NCBI GenBank assembly: GCA_001600415.1
Contig: BCJX01000009.1
Span: 1-64,000, forward strand
Source: Pascua guehoae
Taxonomy: Eukaryota; Basidiomycota; Tremellomycetes; Trichosporonales; Trichosporonaceae
Length of the DNA: 64,000 bases
Direction: 5' to 3'
Both the position numbers and the translations under genes were made by a program. Positions 21,199 to 33,171 of this stretch are shown here, piece by piece; position 1 is the first letter of the stretch; the number at the start of each line of letters is the position of its first letter. A model generated the notes under the pieces. It ran no database searches. It was not told where the DNA came from and worked only from the letters and a program-made list of their open reading frames with translations.

Positions 21199-23021
21199 CT
21201 ACTCGCTCAACCCCCACCGCCAGAACCACTCTGCGGCCCTCTTCAGCATCTCGGGCGTGCACACATGCCCGCGCCCTTCTTGCACCCACACCTCGACGTC
21301 GCCGGGCTTTTCCGCCGCCTGGAGCTTGGCAATGTACTCTTTGCCGTAGCTGTAGGGCACGAGCTCGTCGAGGGCGCCGTGCAGCGAGAGAATCTTTTTG
21401 CCGTCGTACACTCCCGCGGGGGCGGGGGTCTCGAACTGCGCGTGGAGCGAGGCCGGGTAGGTCGGGGGCGACCAGGGTAGGCCCATGGAGACGGCGCGGG
21501 CGCCAAGGTAGGCTGCGAATGCTTCAAAGGGGAGGCCGATGATGGGGACCGCGATCCGGAGGCGCGGGTCTGGTGTCAGTGGGGGTGAGGTTGATGTTGG
21601 TAGTTTCTGCTGGAACATGGCAAGCACTCAGAGTTCTGCAAAGCGGAGCCCTCTGGGCCCAACTGCGAGTCCCGGCAGAATCCACTGTACAATCTCCCAA
21701 ACCTACCTTCACGCAACTGCCGCCAGACCGCATTGCCTGTTGTTAGCGAACAAGCACACGTCTTCGGCACACTCGCGCATCACGCTACGCACCGCCGAGC
21801 GAGATGCCAGTCGCCATAAATTCGACAATCTGACGCTCTCCGTTGGGGAACAGGTACGCGGGGAGAAAGTCCATGATCATACTGCTGTCCTGGACTGCGC
21901 CGTCTGGAGCGTTAGTGTGGGAGTAAGCTTGCGGGGACGGGATGTGAGGAGTAGAGACATGGGAGTTGAAAGAGCCGAGGGTGGCTCGGACCGAGTTCCC
22001 AAGGGCGGGCGGCAACTCGGCAGCCCGAAGAATACTTGACGAGTCACAAAGAACAAGGTGGTGGAGCGAGCGAGACGCACAGATAGTACAGGCCATGTCG
22101 ACACTGGCTATCAGCGCACGCCCCGGTGTTTCCAGCTACCGGCGGCCTCCGGTGACGCGCCACGGGCAGCACTCACAAATGATGCGGGTTCTTGTCGTAG
22201 GCGAGATTGGTGTTGCGGTGCCTCAGCCGATGTCCGTGGTTGCGCTGGTCCTGGCAGTGAGCGTCTGATCAACGAGCGTAGGGGGAGCGCTGTAGGGTGT
22301 AGGAGCGAGGCCCGTGGAGGCCGTGTTGGGCGTTGCTGGCCAAGTCGCTGACGCGGGCGTGCTGGTGGTTGTCGTTGTTGGCGTCGTTGTCGGTGTTGTA
22401 TTTGCACCGCGACGCGTGTGCGGAGCGACCAGAGGGGCAGCGGATACGCCTAGGACCCATCCAAAGGCACCCGCGATGTATCGACGGCACACAAGACCCG
22501 ACCAGATCACACCGCAACGCTCGACCCCGCAGCTTGGGGCACAACTCACCAGGGTGACCACCAGCAGGTCGCGTACGCGCTTCCGCCCGCCCTCGCGCGC
22601 CAGGCGCGCCGTCTCGCCGAGCAGGCCGCGCGCAAAGGGTCCCATGCTCTTGGCCGAGTTGCAGCGTCCATGCGCGGCAATCTGGGGTCAGCGAGGCGAC
22701 AGAGTACGGGGGGGATGAGGGGAGTGAGGTCTCGCGTGCTAGGAGGCGTAACGCCAGCAACAGCAACTCGCCTCGAGCAACGCGGCACCGATAACCAGCA
22801 GCCCTCACACAGCCAACGCGGCACACAGCACAGCACACGCCAAGCGCCTCCCGCAGCCCACTCACCACCACCGCAACGGGCAAATCGCTCGCGGCAATCT
22901 CCTCGAGTCCCCAGACATGCACGTCGAGGTCGACGAGGTGGAGCGTGCGGTGCGAGCACGTCCTGTTGCCCAGGTCGAGGGCGGGATAGTCCATCGTGTG
23001 CGCCGGGTCGTTGTTGGACAT
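21199..23021 (-). CDS. Alpha/beta hydrolase, dienelactone-hydrolase-like, 298 aa
   Basis: Seven exons splice in frame: 23021-22866, 22681-22550, 22250-22177, 22103-22081, 21903-21793, 21736-21707 and 21569-21199. Signature segments are AHGRCNSAKSMGPFARGLL, LDQRNHGHR, the 23-nt micro-exon giving FVDMACTI, FLPAYLFPNGER, the nucleophile elbow GISLGG (S163), LHGALDELVPYSYG (acid) and GRGHVCTP (His). This order matches small fungal/bacterial esterases with an RNHG motif. Introns here are unusually long (up to 299 bp). The 299-bp intron 22251-22549 contains an open stretch reading NTDNDANNDNHQHARVSD, which could be an extra or alternative exon, though the domain is complete without it. No targeting signal is visible. 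Confidence 0.78.
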
Positions 23022-23288
23022 TGTTGCTGATGTGGGTCGGGTGAGGATGAGGGTGATGGATGAGACGCAGTTGATGGAGATTGGGCTGGGGTTGTGAGTG
23101 TCGTAGCTGGGGTGTCGGAGATGGGCGACGCCGAACTCCGTGGAGGCGTGTCTCCGTGGCGTCCTCATGGCCAGTGGCCAGTGGCATCCTGCAGCTAAAA
23201 CACGAAACAAGCACCCACTCGGGCCCACGCCGCACACCATCCGCATTCACTGTACATTCAAAGACGTCATATTCACGTTACGTTCTAT

Positions 23289-26057
23289 CTACTGCTGCTG
23301 CCCGACACTCATACGGCTCATGGCAGCGGCGGCGGCGGCGGCGGCAGCCTGGTGGCCGGCCGGGTTAAACTGGTACTGTGGGTGGGCCTGCTGCTGCTCC
23401 TGCTGCTGCTCCTGGGGCGGCTGCTGCTGGGGCGACTGCTGCGGGGGAAAGTACCCGTCCTGGCTCTGAGCGTGCGCGGGGTGGGCGACGGCCGGGACGG
23501 GCGCCTGGGGCGGCTGGCCCTGGGGCTGCGGGCCGCCAGAGCGGTAGAATGCGTCCCAGGCGGCGGCGTGCTCGGCCGATGGGTCTGCGCCGGCGCCGAC
23601 GCCCGCGGCGCCAGGCTGCGTGTTCTGCCGCGGCAGCATCTGCGGCGGAAGCGAGGGAGCGCCAGACGGCGCGCGCTCGAGGTTGGGGTTGGACGTTGCG
23701 CCGGTGGGGTGCTGGTAGTATCCGCCCGGCGCCGGGGGCGCATTCACATCGGGCGTCGAACTCATTGGTCCAGAGGTGACCGACTGGGGGTGGGCATACG
23801 GGCCGGGCTGGGGCTGGGGCTGGGACTGGGAGTGGGGCTGGGGCTGGGGGTATGGCTGAGGGAAGGCAGGGAACCCCTGCTGCTGCTGGTGTTGCTGAGG
23901 CAGCCCTTGGTGCTGCGCGTACGGAGACGCCTGCGGGTAGGCCTCCTGGCCCGGGTGCTGCTGAGGGTAGTAGGCTGGGGTGTCAGTGGGGCTGTCACAA
24001 AGGTCCGACTGCGACTCACGCTGCTGCTGGGGCTGGGGCGCTGGGCCGTTGCGGAGCTCCTCGTACTGGTTCATTGCGCGGATAAAGTTTTGATTCATGT
24101 GCTCGAGCTCGGCCTTTTGGTCCGAGTACTTTTTGATGAGCGCATTGATCTGGGCCTGCAGGCCGACCGCGTCCTGGTACATTTCCTGGACTTCTGGGCG
24201 GTCCTCGAGACGGTCGCCGCGCGCAGTGTCGATGCTCTTGAGCGTCTGGAGGAGACGGTCCACGAGGCCGAGCGATGTAAACACGCGCGCCTCCTCCTGG
24301 GCCTCTTCCTGCAGCTCGGACGCGGATGGCTCGGGGAGGGCTTCCACATAGGTCACGGGGAAGATGCCAATCTTGCCGTTGGATGCGCCGCGCCACCACT
24401 CCTTGAAGCCGCGGTCGAGCACCTTGATAATGTCGCCGCGCTCAAAGTTGAGTTCTCCGACCTCGTTGGACGTAAACGTGTAGAGCGCGCGCACGCGTGT
24501 GGCAGTGTTGAGGTCGACTGGAGGCGTGGGCGAGCGCGGGGGTGGGACGCCGCCGTATGGCTGCTGCGACTGTGGCTGCTGGAATGATGGCTGAGACGAC
24601 GACGAAGCCGCCGCCGCGCCAGTAAACGGATTGTTCGACGACCCAGCGCCGCTTGTTGCTGGCGGCTCTGCGCCACCGCGACGGCCGGCATCCTGCTTTG
24701 AGAGCTCAATCACACGCGCAAGCTCTTCCTCTTCTTGACGCTGGCGAGCCGCGTCGGCGTCCTCGGGTGCGGGCTCGGGCTCGTCAAAGTTAAAGTCTGG
24801 TGTGAGCTTTCCGCACACAGTCCCGGACCTACTCTTTGCACGCAGCTGGTCAAACAGTTCCGCCATGAGGCCGAGGTTTTCGCCCGCAGTGTCAAACTGC
24901 TCGGCCCATTCCCGGATATACTGGAGAGCCTTGCGCTTGACTGGCTCGACCGTGGCCTGCGTGTCAGCCGCGGCCACTGTCATACAACCGCTTCCACTCA
25001 CATGGTCATTGACGAGGCGCTTGAGGGCGTCTGTCCATGTCCGGCTCGCAATCTCCTCCTTCAGAGGTCGTTGGCAGTTCTGCACGAGCATGTTGGCCAG
25101 CTCGAGCGTGTAGATCTGGACATTGGGGTTGCGGTGCGCGAGGCGCTTGACGAGTGCTCCGACGGCATTGCGGGCGCTGCAGTGTCAGTCGACATGGAAC
25201 ACTGTGTCGTACGGTGTGCACACTGGCACTGGGCATAAAGTCGGGCGCAACTTGCGCACCGACCCAGTGCGAGTCGTTATGACTGCACGCGTGGTTTCAA
25301 AGCGACCACAGTGTCTTGGCGAGATGGGAATTGGCCCGTTGACGTAGGATATCACTCAGCCTAATCCGGGCCTCGGGCAGAGGCGTGACGGGGCCCGCAG
25401 CGAGCGTGGCGGCAAAGCATATGCCCATGCCCACGCATCGCCGTAACGCCATCCCAGCCCGACTAGCTCGGACTCGGCCACGGGGCGCCTTTACGGCTCA
25501 CCCGCGTCGCTATCCATACCATATCGCCCGCACCAGCTCACTGCGACACCGATTGGTGCGCAGCAGCCCCCTCCAAGTAACCCATCTCATCGCGCGCCAT
25601 TGTCCCGCGCGCCCTCGCGCGTCCTTCGCCCCGCTCCCATCGCACACGAGACCGATACACATGCGGATACGCACCCAGCCGAGCCCTCCTCGGTCACCTT
25701 GTCGCAGATTTGGAGGTTGGTGTCCCAGTCCTCGCTCGCGAGGTTCTCGTCGGTCGCCTTGGCTGCGGCGTGAGTGACGTGTCAGGTGTGAGCGCGGGCG
25801 GTGCGGCAGGGCACAGCCGACACAGTGCGGGTGGGCCCAGCCTTGCAGTTGGTGGTTTCCCAGCCAAGTGTCGAGTCAACGACATCGCCGCGTTCATCGT
25901 CGACGGCCTCGGCCACTCGGGGTGGACGGCTGCGGCGCACCGCCGCGGTGGCAACGCAGTGACGTAGACGCCCGCCGGGGTGCGTGTGGAGATGCTGCGT
26001 GCTAGGTCGATACTCACTGACGAGATCGTCGTAGGGGTTTGCGGCCGCGGAGAACAT
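23289..26057 (-). CDS. HSE1: ESCRT-0 subunit Hse1 (VHS-UIM-SH3), 629 aa
   Basis: Six exons: 26057-26018, 25762-25675, 25176-25002, 24956-24833, 24796-24020 and 23974-23289. The N-terminal VHS domain (about 1-150) begins NPYDDLVTKATDENL and contains NVQIYTLELANMLVQNC. A ubiquitin-interacting motif follows near 170-190 (EEEELARVIELSK). The SH3 domain (about 235-295) shows ALYTFTSNEVGELNFERGD and WWRGASNGKIGIFP. A helical GAT-like segment comes next, and then a long Pro/Gln/Tyr-rich tail ends in poly-Ala and SRMSVGQQQ. This is the Hse1/STAM order; with Vps27 it forms ESCRT-0 and sorts ubiquitinated cargo on endosomes. The intron 25177-25674 (498 bp) is far longer than the others and has no evident exon. 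Confidence 0.92.
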
Positions 26058-26495
26058 TGTGGATGTGGGGGATGGAGAGGTGGCCGAATCCAAGTGGAGA
26101 TGGGTCGAGAGAGAGAGGGGATATGGATGGGGATGGTGCGTGTGCGTCAGTCTGTGTTGTCGGGGGCAGCCCGGCCCATGGTCGCATTGTGCGGTCGGTC
26201 GGTCATGGGCGGGATCCCAAGGGACACGACACTCGATGTCATCAGGGAGGGAGGGAGGCCTAATTTGCTTCCGTCAACGTGGGGATCTAGGCACAGCCAC
26301 ACCAATGCACCTCCGACGCGACACAACACACAAAGCAGTGCGACAACGTTGGCAATAACAACCGCCACGCTCAAGCCTGCCCACACGTCTACACGTCTAC
26401 ATCTCAAAGCTCTGCACCGCATGCATCACTTGGACCCCTGCTATCACACATAGAATGCTACACATACACTATCAAACACTTTCAAACCACCCACC
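26058..26495. other. Promoter region of HSE1, downstream of the CxxC gene
   Basis: This 438-bp gap lies between the stop of one minus-strand gene and the start of HSE1, and should contain the HSE1 promoter and the other gene's terminator. No specific site stands out. Confidence 0.4.
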
Positions 26496-29400
26496 CTACT
26501 TTCTCTCCTCCTTTGCCCTCTGCGCCTTTTTCACCTTGTTTTTATTCTTGCCGCCTCCAAACTCCATCTGCTTAATCTCGAGAATGCGCTGGGCGTCAAA
26601 GTCCTTGCCGAGCCAGCGGACCAGAATCAGCGGCTGCGGCGGCTTGAAATCTGGGTCCATGACCTGGTGCGGCAGGTAATTGTTCATGCCGCCCGGGTGG
26701 AGGCCGACGGGACGCGCCTGGAGCGCATGGAGGAAGTCGGGGTGGCGCGTGAGGTACTCTTCGACATGCACAAAGCTGCGTTTGCGGACGAGAATGTCGG
26801 CCATGCGCTCGCGGATCAGCGGCATGTTGCCGCCCGACACGACCCAGAGGTGCTCGCACGGGCGTACGAGCTCGGGCTCTTTGCCCAGCTTGCGCGCCTC
26901 GGCGATGCGTTCATTGTTCATTTGTTGCTGGAGCTGCTGGACCTTGGTGATGAGCTCGCCGACAGACAGTGCCGTAGAGTCCTCGCCGTCGGCGCCCTCG
27001 AACGGAATGAGCGTCGACACGAGCAGCGACCCGTGCTCCATGTCCCACTCGCCGCCCCACATGCCAATCAGCTCCGAGCCCGCGGGAATGACAACGTTGG
27101 CTGGCGTGTGAGCAAAGACGTGCTGAAACAAATTTGACTCAGACTCACTTCGCTTAACGTTGGCGAGCACGGTGCTCATGTCGTCGTCGCCGCAGTCTTC
27201 CGCGTTGCGCGCATACTCCTCTTCGAGGTCGACTGTGCGGACTGTCCGGCGTGGGCGCGAGTGGGCCCATGTGAGCCCGAGCATGCGCTTGAAGCGGTTG
27301 GGGTCCACACCATCGGCGCGGATCATGCCCTCACGCGAGGGCCAGCAGCTCGTGACAAACTCGTCGACGTCTTGAAAGTTGCGCAGCGGGTTGATAAGGT
27401 TGGGCGGGAGATCAATTTCGAGCATTTCCGGCACGGCCAGACGCGAGAGCGTCTTTTCGTTCCACAGCGTCTTGCACCGGGTGACCACTTCTTTGAGCTG
27501 CTCGGGCGTAAAGTCTGTTGGCGTGACGTGGACACCAATCTCGCGCGGTCGGTCACCCAGGCGCGAGTGCGACAGGCTGCACGTCTTGCGTCCGGGCTGG
27601 AACAGCTGCTTTAACCGCCACTTGCCGATACCAACGCGGGGGCCGCCACCGCCGCCACAGTCTGTACACCTGTTTGTCAGCAGCGTAAAAACTCGGCTCG
27701 ACTCACCTCTGGTACTTGCTGTCGCACGACGCGCACACCACCTCGGCGAGATGACCCAGTGCGGTCCGTTCTGCGCCACCCACGACCTGGCCCGTGGCGA
27801 CGACCCTCTGGCACACGTCGCAAAAGCAGCGGCGCGTGTTGGGGTCCTCGTTGAGGAGATCGTCTTCTTCCATTGCGGTGCGCATGCGTTTACGCGCCTC
27901 GGTCGAGCCAATGTGGGAACCGACACTCGTGCCGTGGGGATCAAACGACGGAGGCTGGCGCACGCCCGTGCAGTCGGGGCAGCGGAGCTCGGCCGACACG
28001 GGGGTAGGCAGCGCGCCGCGGGGGGCACGGAGAAGGACACGCGCAATCGGCCGGTTGCACGAGAGACACGACGACTGCACCTCGGTGACAACTTTTTTCT
28101 CGCCGCGTGGCTTGCCTCGCTTGGGCGCAGGCGCGGGCGGGGATGTGTCGGTATCGGGCGACAGGGGCCGCTTGATGGTAAACGATGGCGAGACTGGTGT
28201 TTCCCCGGCGTTGGACTCGGCCATGCCCATGTTGCCCATCATAAAGTCGCCGCCAGAGAGATTGTTGTTGCCGCTGAGCATGTCGCCGGTGGCCCCGCTG
28301 GACGGCAGCGTGGGGTCGTCTGGGAGCCATGAAAAGAGATTGTCGAGATTGTTGCCCTGTAGCATGGCCTCGAGGTCAAACGGGGTCATTTGCTGTGGCA
28401 TCTGGTGCGGTGCTGCACTGCCATTGGCGTTGCTAAACTGCGACACTTGGTTTTCGTTGACCGTGGGCATGACCTGCATGTTGGAGAGGTTGCCAAACTG
28501 CTGCGCCGTCTCGACGACGGGGGAGCGCGAGTGGTCGACGAGGGAAAACGACCCAAACGGCACTTGCTGCTGCTGGGGTGTCGAATTGTTCAGCCCGAGG
28601 GTCGACGACGGTGCGGCCGTTGGCTGTGCTGCCGCAGAGGTGGTCGAGGCACCTGATTGTGAAGGCGCCTTGCTGCTGCCGCCCATGGCATGCATCGGCG
28701 ACGTCGGCGCCGTTGCGCCACTCGTGATGCTCCGCACGCCCTGCTGCAGACGATTCAGCTCGAGCTCGGCGGTGCGCTCCTTTGCGCGCGCCTCGGCAAT
28801 CTGCAGCTCGAGCGACTTGATCTTGAGGCGGATCAGGTCGGTCCACATTGCCTGGCGCTGGGGGTGCTCTGCGGCGTGTGCGAGTCCGTCGAGGAACGGG
28901 CGAACGGGGTCGTCCTCGCGGCCGTTGATCGACAGCTGGCTCGACGACTGTGGTGAAGCGTGCATGCTTTGCCTCGTGGGCGTGGCCGCATGCCCTTGGT
29001 TGGGGTTGAGCTGGTTGTGTTGGGAGCGTGGGGTCTGTTGGGCCGCCTTTCCCATGGCAGAGAGGTCGTTTTGCCCAGCGACCTGCTGTCCCATCTGGCC
29101 CATCTGCTGTCCAGCCTGTGCGACCTGCATCTGCCCAGACTGTCCCATCTGGCCGACCTGTCCGACCTGTCCGACCTGTCCGAGCTGCCCGAGCTGCGCC
29201 ATCTGTCCCATCTGCGCCATCGGGGACATTTGCCCGACCTGCCCGACCTGGAGCTGGGGATGGCTGACGCGCCGCGACCGCGCCTGGTTGACCTGGTTGC
29301 TGTTGACCGGGAACGCATTCTGGACGCGGAACGCATAGTACGGGTCCTCGGAGGGGATACTGGACCGCTGGCGGCGCTCCATGTCATGGTTCTGGGACAT

Positions 29401-30246
29401 GTCGAGCCCCGCGGCCTGTGGCGGGGTCGTCGTGTGTTGTTGCTGCTGTTGCTGTTGTTGTCCCGAGGGAGTATTCTTGTTGGTAGACGACACACCCGAG
29501 CTGCTTAGACTCCGGGGTGTGTGTGCAATGTCTATTCCGCCGACGCCGACGCCGCCGCCGACATTGCCGAGTCCGCCCGGGAACAAGGCCGAGAGGTCGA
29601 TGGTCGGCGACGTGTTGACGCCATTGGCTCCGCCAGAGCTCATGTTGCCGACTGGAATGTTACCAGCAGACGCTCGTCGCTGGATGGCCTTTGCCTGCGC
29701 CTGCGCCTGGGCGTGTGCCTGTGCTTGAGCCTGGGCGTGCACCGCGTGCGCTTGGGCTTGGGCGTGAGCTTGGGCCGCCGCTTGAGCCTGTACCGAGGCG
29801 GCGTGAGACGACTGCAATCAGCGAGGAGCGGCGGGAGGGTGGGGCGGGTGCGGGGTGCCGGGATGCGAGGTGAGAGTGAAAGCGGTGGAGGGCGATGCGA
29901 TGTGGGAAACAAGAAGAATGGCCAATCTCTGAGACGACGGTGCACAAGTGAAACGCCGAATGTAATGTGATGTGGACATGTCAAACCAACCGGCGGCGAC
30001 GCAGTGCACGAAAACAGAGTGCGCCGCGGGCCAGCGCAAGCGTCATGCGTCATGCCTACGCGGCGGTATTCATGAGAAAAAAAAAACTGACTGGGGACAA
30101 ACCCAGTTGCAAGCAGAGTAGACTGTGGTCTGGACAATCACCACTACACATGGCTGCAGCGCGGCAAGGCGGCAAGGGGCGGCATGGGGGGCACAGATGG
30201 AGAGGGAAAACGGGGGGGGGGCAAAACGCACCTGTGGGTGCTGCAT
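26496..30246 (-). CDS. Large CxxC-cluster protein with Gln/Ala-rich N-terminus, 1081 aa, function unknown
   Basis: Four exons: 30246-30232 (MQHPQ), 29811-27707, 27669-27149 and 27100-26496. The 15-nt first exon ends in CAG with a GTGCGT donor; a 420-bp intron leads to SSHAASVQAQ. The N-terminal half is low-complexity: Ala/Gln/His repeats, a Gln/Met/Gly array built on GQVGQMGQ, and poly-Gln. A short helical segment (about 320-370, MWTDLIRLKIKSLELQIAEA) could dimerise. A zinc-like region then has paired cysteines: CLSCNRP...CPDC, CFCDVCQ...CASC and CTDCGGGG across the exon 2/3 junction. Downstream is a conserved-looking block (GRKTCSLSHSRLGDRPREIG) and a C-terminal globular region ending in a Lys-rich tail. 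It could be a transcription or chromatin regulator; I do not recognise the family and give no symbol. Confidence 0.78.
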
Positions 30247-30920
30247 TGGTGCCGGGGACGGCCAAAGCACTATTTGTGGGGCAGCGCCGCTCGCGATTAT
30301 ATGGGGGTGGCGGAGAGGCGTCGTGTGGGAGAGTTGGCTGGGCGAGGAGCGAATAGAGTGTTGGTGGTGGTGGAGAGCGAGTGGACCTGGGATGGATATC
30401 GCGTGAACCCGCCGTGGGTTGTTGCAAGATGATGCTCCTGATGCTGCTGCTGCTGCGACGAGTTGCTCCCGATGACCGACACTTGTCAGGAACCGTGCGT
30501 CGTTCAAGAGTGGAGGGGGATGTGTGTCAGATGTCGAAGATGTCGAGGTACAAGTAATGGTGTGTGGGGCACTTGTGGTGATTGCGGGGGAAGAGATGGA
30601 TGTGAGTGCGGGCATGCGGGGGGGGGATGATAACCGCTTCGGCTTGCATTGCATCTCGTCTTTGTATACATGTCGATGCATGTGATGGCGACAATGCAAG
30701 ACGACCAGAGCACGAGACAAGAGGCCGACCAGAGCGGCTGCCCGGAACGGATTGACCGGTCCAAGATGGATGATTTGAGCCGGAACGAACGAAAAACTCT
30801 ACACTCCTCACCCTCCCCTAACCACGTTTGCAGCTAGTCTAAATCTTGCTGTCTCAAACAATCCATTCTTACGCATCCCCCCCAACTTCTACTCCCCCCC
30901 CCGCTCTTGTATCCCGCCGC
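30247..30920. promoter_or_regulatory. Divergent promoter between the CxxC gene and PIG-H
   Basis: The two genes start 674 bp apart in opposite directions. A CAG-repeat-like stretch (TGATGCTGCTGCTGCTGCGACG) lies at about 30437-30457. A CT/C-rich leader precedes the PIG-H start at 30800-30920. A minus-strand frame stays open upstream of the CxxC gene start but has no better ATG with splice support. Confidence 0.45.
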
Positions 30921-32241
30921 ATGACGGCGGCGTCCTCGTTTCCGGGCGCTCCGCCCACTAGCGTCCCGGGCCAGCCACGCCCGCCACCGCCGCCGACCAC
31001 GGCGAGCTCGGCGCGTGGTCGTGGTCGTGCGGCTGCTCCTGTGCCAGATCCGGAACAAACACAACGTGCACGCGTGCAGATGGTGCAACACACGGTCGAG
31101 CGAGCGGGAGGCGTCGTCTACCTGCGCAGCGGGCCCGGCACGGGCGCCAGCAGCAAGCACGGCGGCGAGCCAAGTCCAAGTAGCCGAAGCCGAGCCGCCG
31201 GCCCGAACTCTAGCTCGCGTTGGTGTCTACCACCTCAGTACTACTACTATACTGCGCCGGTTGTTCTCGCCGGTATCGCGATAGTTGCCTCTAATGCGTC
31301 TACTGCCTCGACGTCTACATCTACCTCCACCTCCACCAAGTCGCACGCGCTCATCGCAATCATGGTCCCCCTCACCGGCAACTACACCCCCGCACTGGAG
31401 CCGGCAACGTGGGCCCTCGTCGGTGCGCTTGTCGTCATCATGTGGCTCCTTGGCGGAGGCGTCCAGCACCGTGCGTACCACTAAAGCTTGCGTCTTGGCA
31501 GCCGATATCTTGCTCGGCCATCGAGAGTGCTCGTACTGGGGCGCGCGTACTCGATCGCTCCGTCTGGATCGTGTTCGCTTCTCGTGCTCTTCGCTTCCTG
31601 CGTTGGTCTCTAATCTTTGCCTGCGCCACATGTTTCTGTAGCGTGCCATTCCGGATGCGCTCTTGCTTGTGCGCGTTCTAGTATCCGATCACTTGGGCTC
31701 CCCGCACTATCTCGGCCGCGATAGTCACATTCCTGCAGCAGCAGCTTCAAGCTGTTGCTACCGGGCTGCCCTCGTCCCCTCGTCACCCTGCGCAAACAAC
31801 CCCCCGCTGACGACAGAATCGCTAACCCCGCTCCCTGGCCTCGGCATCCAGCTCGCGACGACGCGGCGCGTCATGTACTTTGGCACGAGCACGCAACGCC
31901 TCTTTGTCCCGCTCGAGGACATTTCGACCGTCGTCATCCACGAACGCCTCGCGCGGTGGAGCGCAGAATACTACCTCGCCATTGTGCGCAAGGGCGGCGA
32001 CGTCGTCGTGGCCTTTGATGTGAGCCCTCCGGACATTGTACATGCCGCTGTGGACTATGTGACGTCGCTAACACTGCAGCAAGTACGGCCCCGCCTCGAC
32101 GTCCTCCGCAAAGTCTACCACGCGACGCGCGAGGCGCTGTGGGACGAGTATGACGACAGCAGCGATACCCCGCACAACGGCCACGCACAGACTACCGCCA
32201 CCACGACCGCCCCCACCCCCACCATGACCCTGCATCGATAA
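30921..32241 (+). CDS. GPI15: PIG-H subunit of GPI-GlcNAc transferase (Gpi15), 324 aa
   Basis: Two exons: 30921-31470 and 31817-32241, joined over a 346-bp intron (GTGCGT...GACGACAG) with the frame kept. Exon 1 gives a Pro/Ser-rich cytosolic N-terminus and a membrane hairpin: one helix at about 110-125 (VVLAGIAIVA), a Thr/Ser loop, and a second at about 160-180 (ATWALVGALVVIMWLLGG). Exon 2 begins with the PIG-H domain: SLTPLPGLGIQLATT, FVPLEDISTVVIHE and YYLAIVRKGGDVVVAFD match the family's ESL..LxGLGvQ / FIPLxDIxDvvInE signature. Known role: part of the ER enzyme that puts GlcNAc on phosphatidylinositol, the first step of GPI anchor synthesis. The C-terminal extension is acidic then Thr/Pro-rich. 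Confidence 0.85.
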
Positions 32242-33171
32242 CGGCTCGGCGACGGACAATACCCGCTCGACGAGTCGGGGGCGTCGTCAACTCGGCCACA
32301 TGTAGCATTATTAGCATTAGCACCCGCCCCAAAGTCATTTATCCTGTATTCAGTCACCTGGACCTGGACCTACCTTGCCTACCTTGCCGCCGGCAGCTCT
32401 CCCGGCGCGTTGTATACACTGGTGCCATTCACTGCGCCGGGCGCCCTGGTTTAACCGGAACAACGCGTCGACCATGGCACGCGCCACAAGAGGCACGAGG
32501 TCACCGGATACCCGGGTACGCGTGCGCACCGCGTGCTGCGCGCTGGGCCACAGATCTGTGCTACTGCCGGCGGCATGGCCCGCCTGGCGCTATCGGTGGC
32601 CATGCCCCTTGATGGTCTGCTGGATTCAGACCTAGCTCGGTGCTAAACTGCCTTGGTGCGTCGGAACAAATGCACAAGTGCGACCATGGTCGTGGTTCCA
32701 GATCTGCACCGGCATGCCGTCACGCCGATGGTCTTGCCAGCCTTTCCCTGCCCCAGACATGCCGCACCTCGCACTAGCAAGCGGTAGCCGGCTCACTAGA
32801 TAATCTTTCTCCTGTCACGGCGTCGATCCCATTGGACGCCTGCTGGCGCCGACGGTAGCCGCTGGCGGGCGAGATGCGGCGGTGGCGACTAAAGAGGATT
32901 GACTGGGGCGGAGATACATGTCAGATTGGGGCGGAGATACCAGAGGACCAGAACGGTCAGCGGCAATCAGCGGGTCAGTGGGATCGTCCGCGGGTCCGCG
33001 GAGTGCCGAGGCGGGCCGAGACGCAGCCCATTGCCGGCGCCAGAAGAGCGCTTCGTTTGATGGATGCATGGTATGGATATGGTCGGCCTTGTGCTAGAAG
33101 GCGGTAGACGCCTCTGGATGGTATGTATTCTGTTCGACATGCAAGATGGTTTCCAGAGTAGTTGCTCTGGC
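32242..33171. other. Intergenic between convergent PIG-H and ALG9 genes
   Basis: 930 bp of 3' flanking sequence with no supported gene. Contains only generic GC-rich frames and a GGCGGAGATAC direct repeat at about 32904 and 32929. Confidence 0.45.

Noticed and set aside
25385..25777. Open + strand frame of about 130 codons inside the HSE1 intron
   Set aside because: Arg/Ser/Pro-rich composition of a GC-rich shadow, no domain, and it lies opposite a VHS exon and intron that splice well.
27794..29338. 514-codon + strand open frame
   Set aside because: Antisense shadow of the CxxC gene; Cys/Leu/Ser-rich because of the codon pattern on the other strand.
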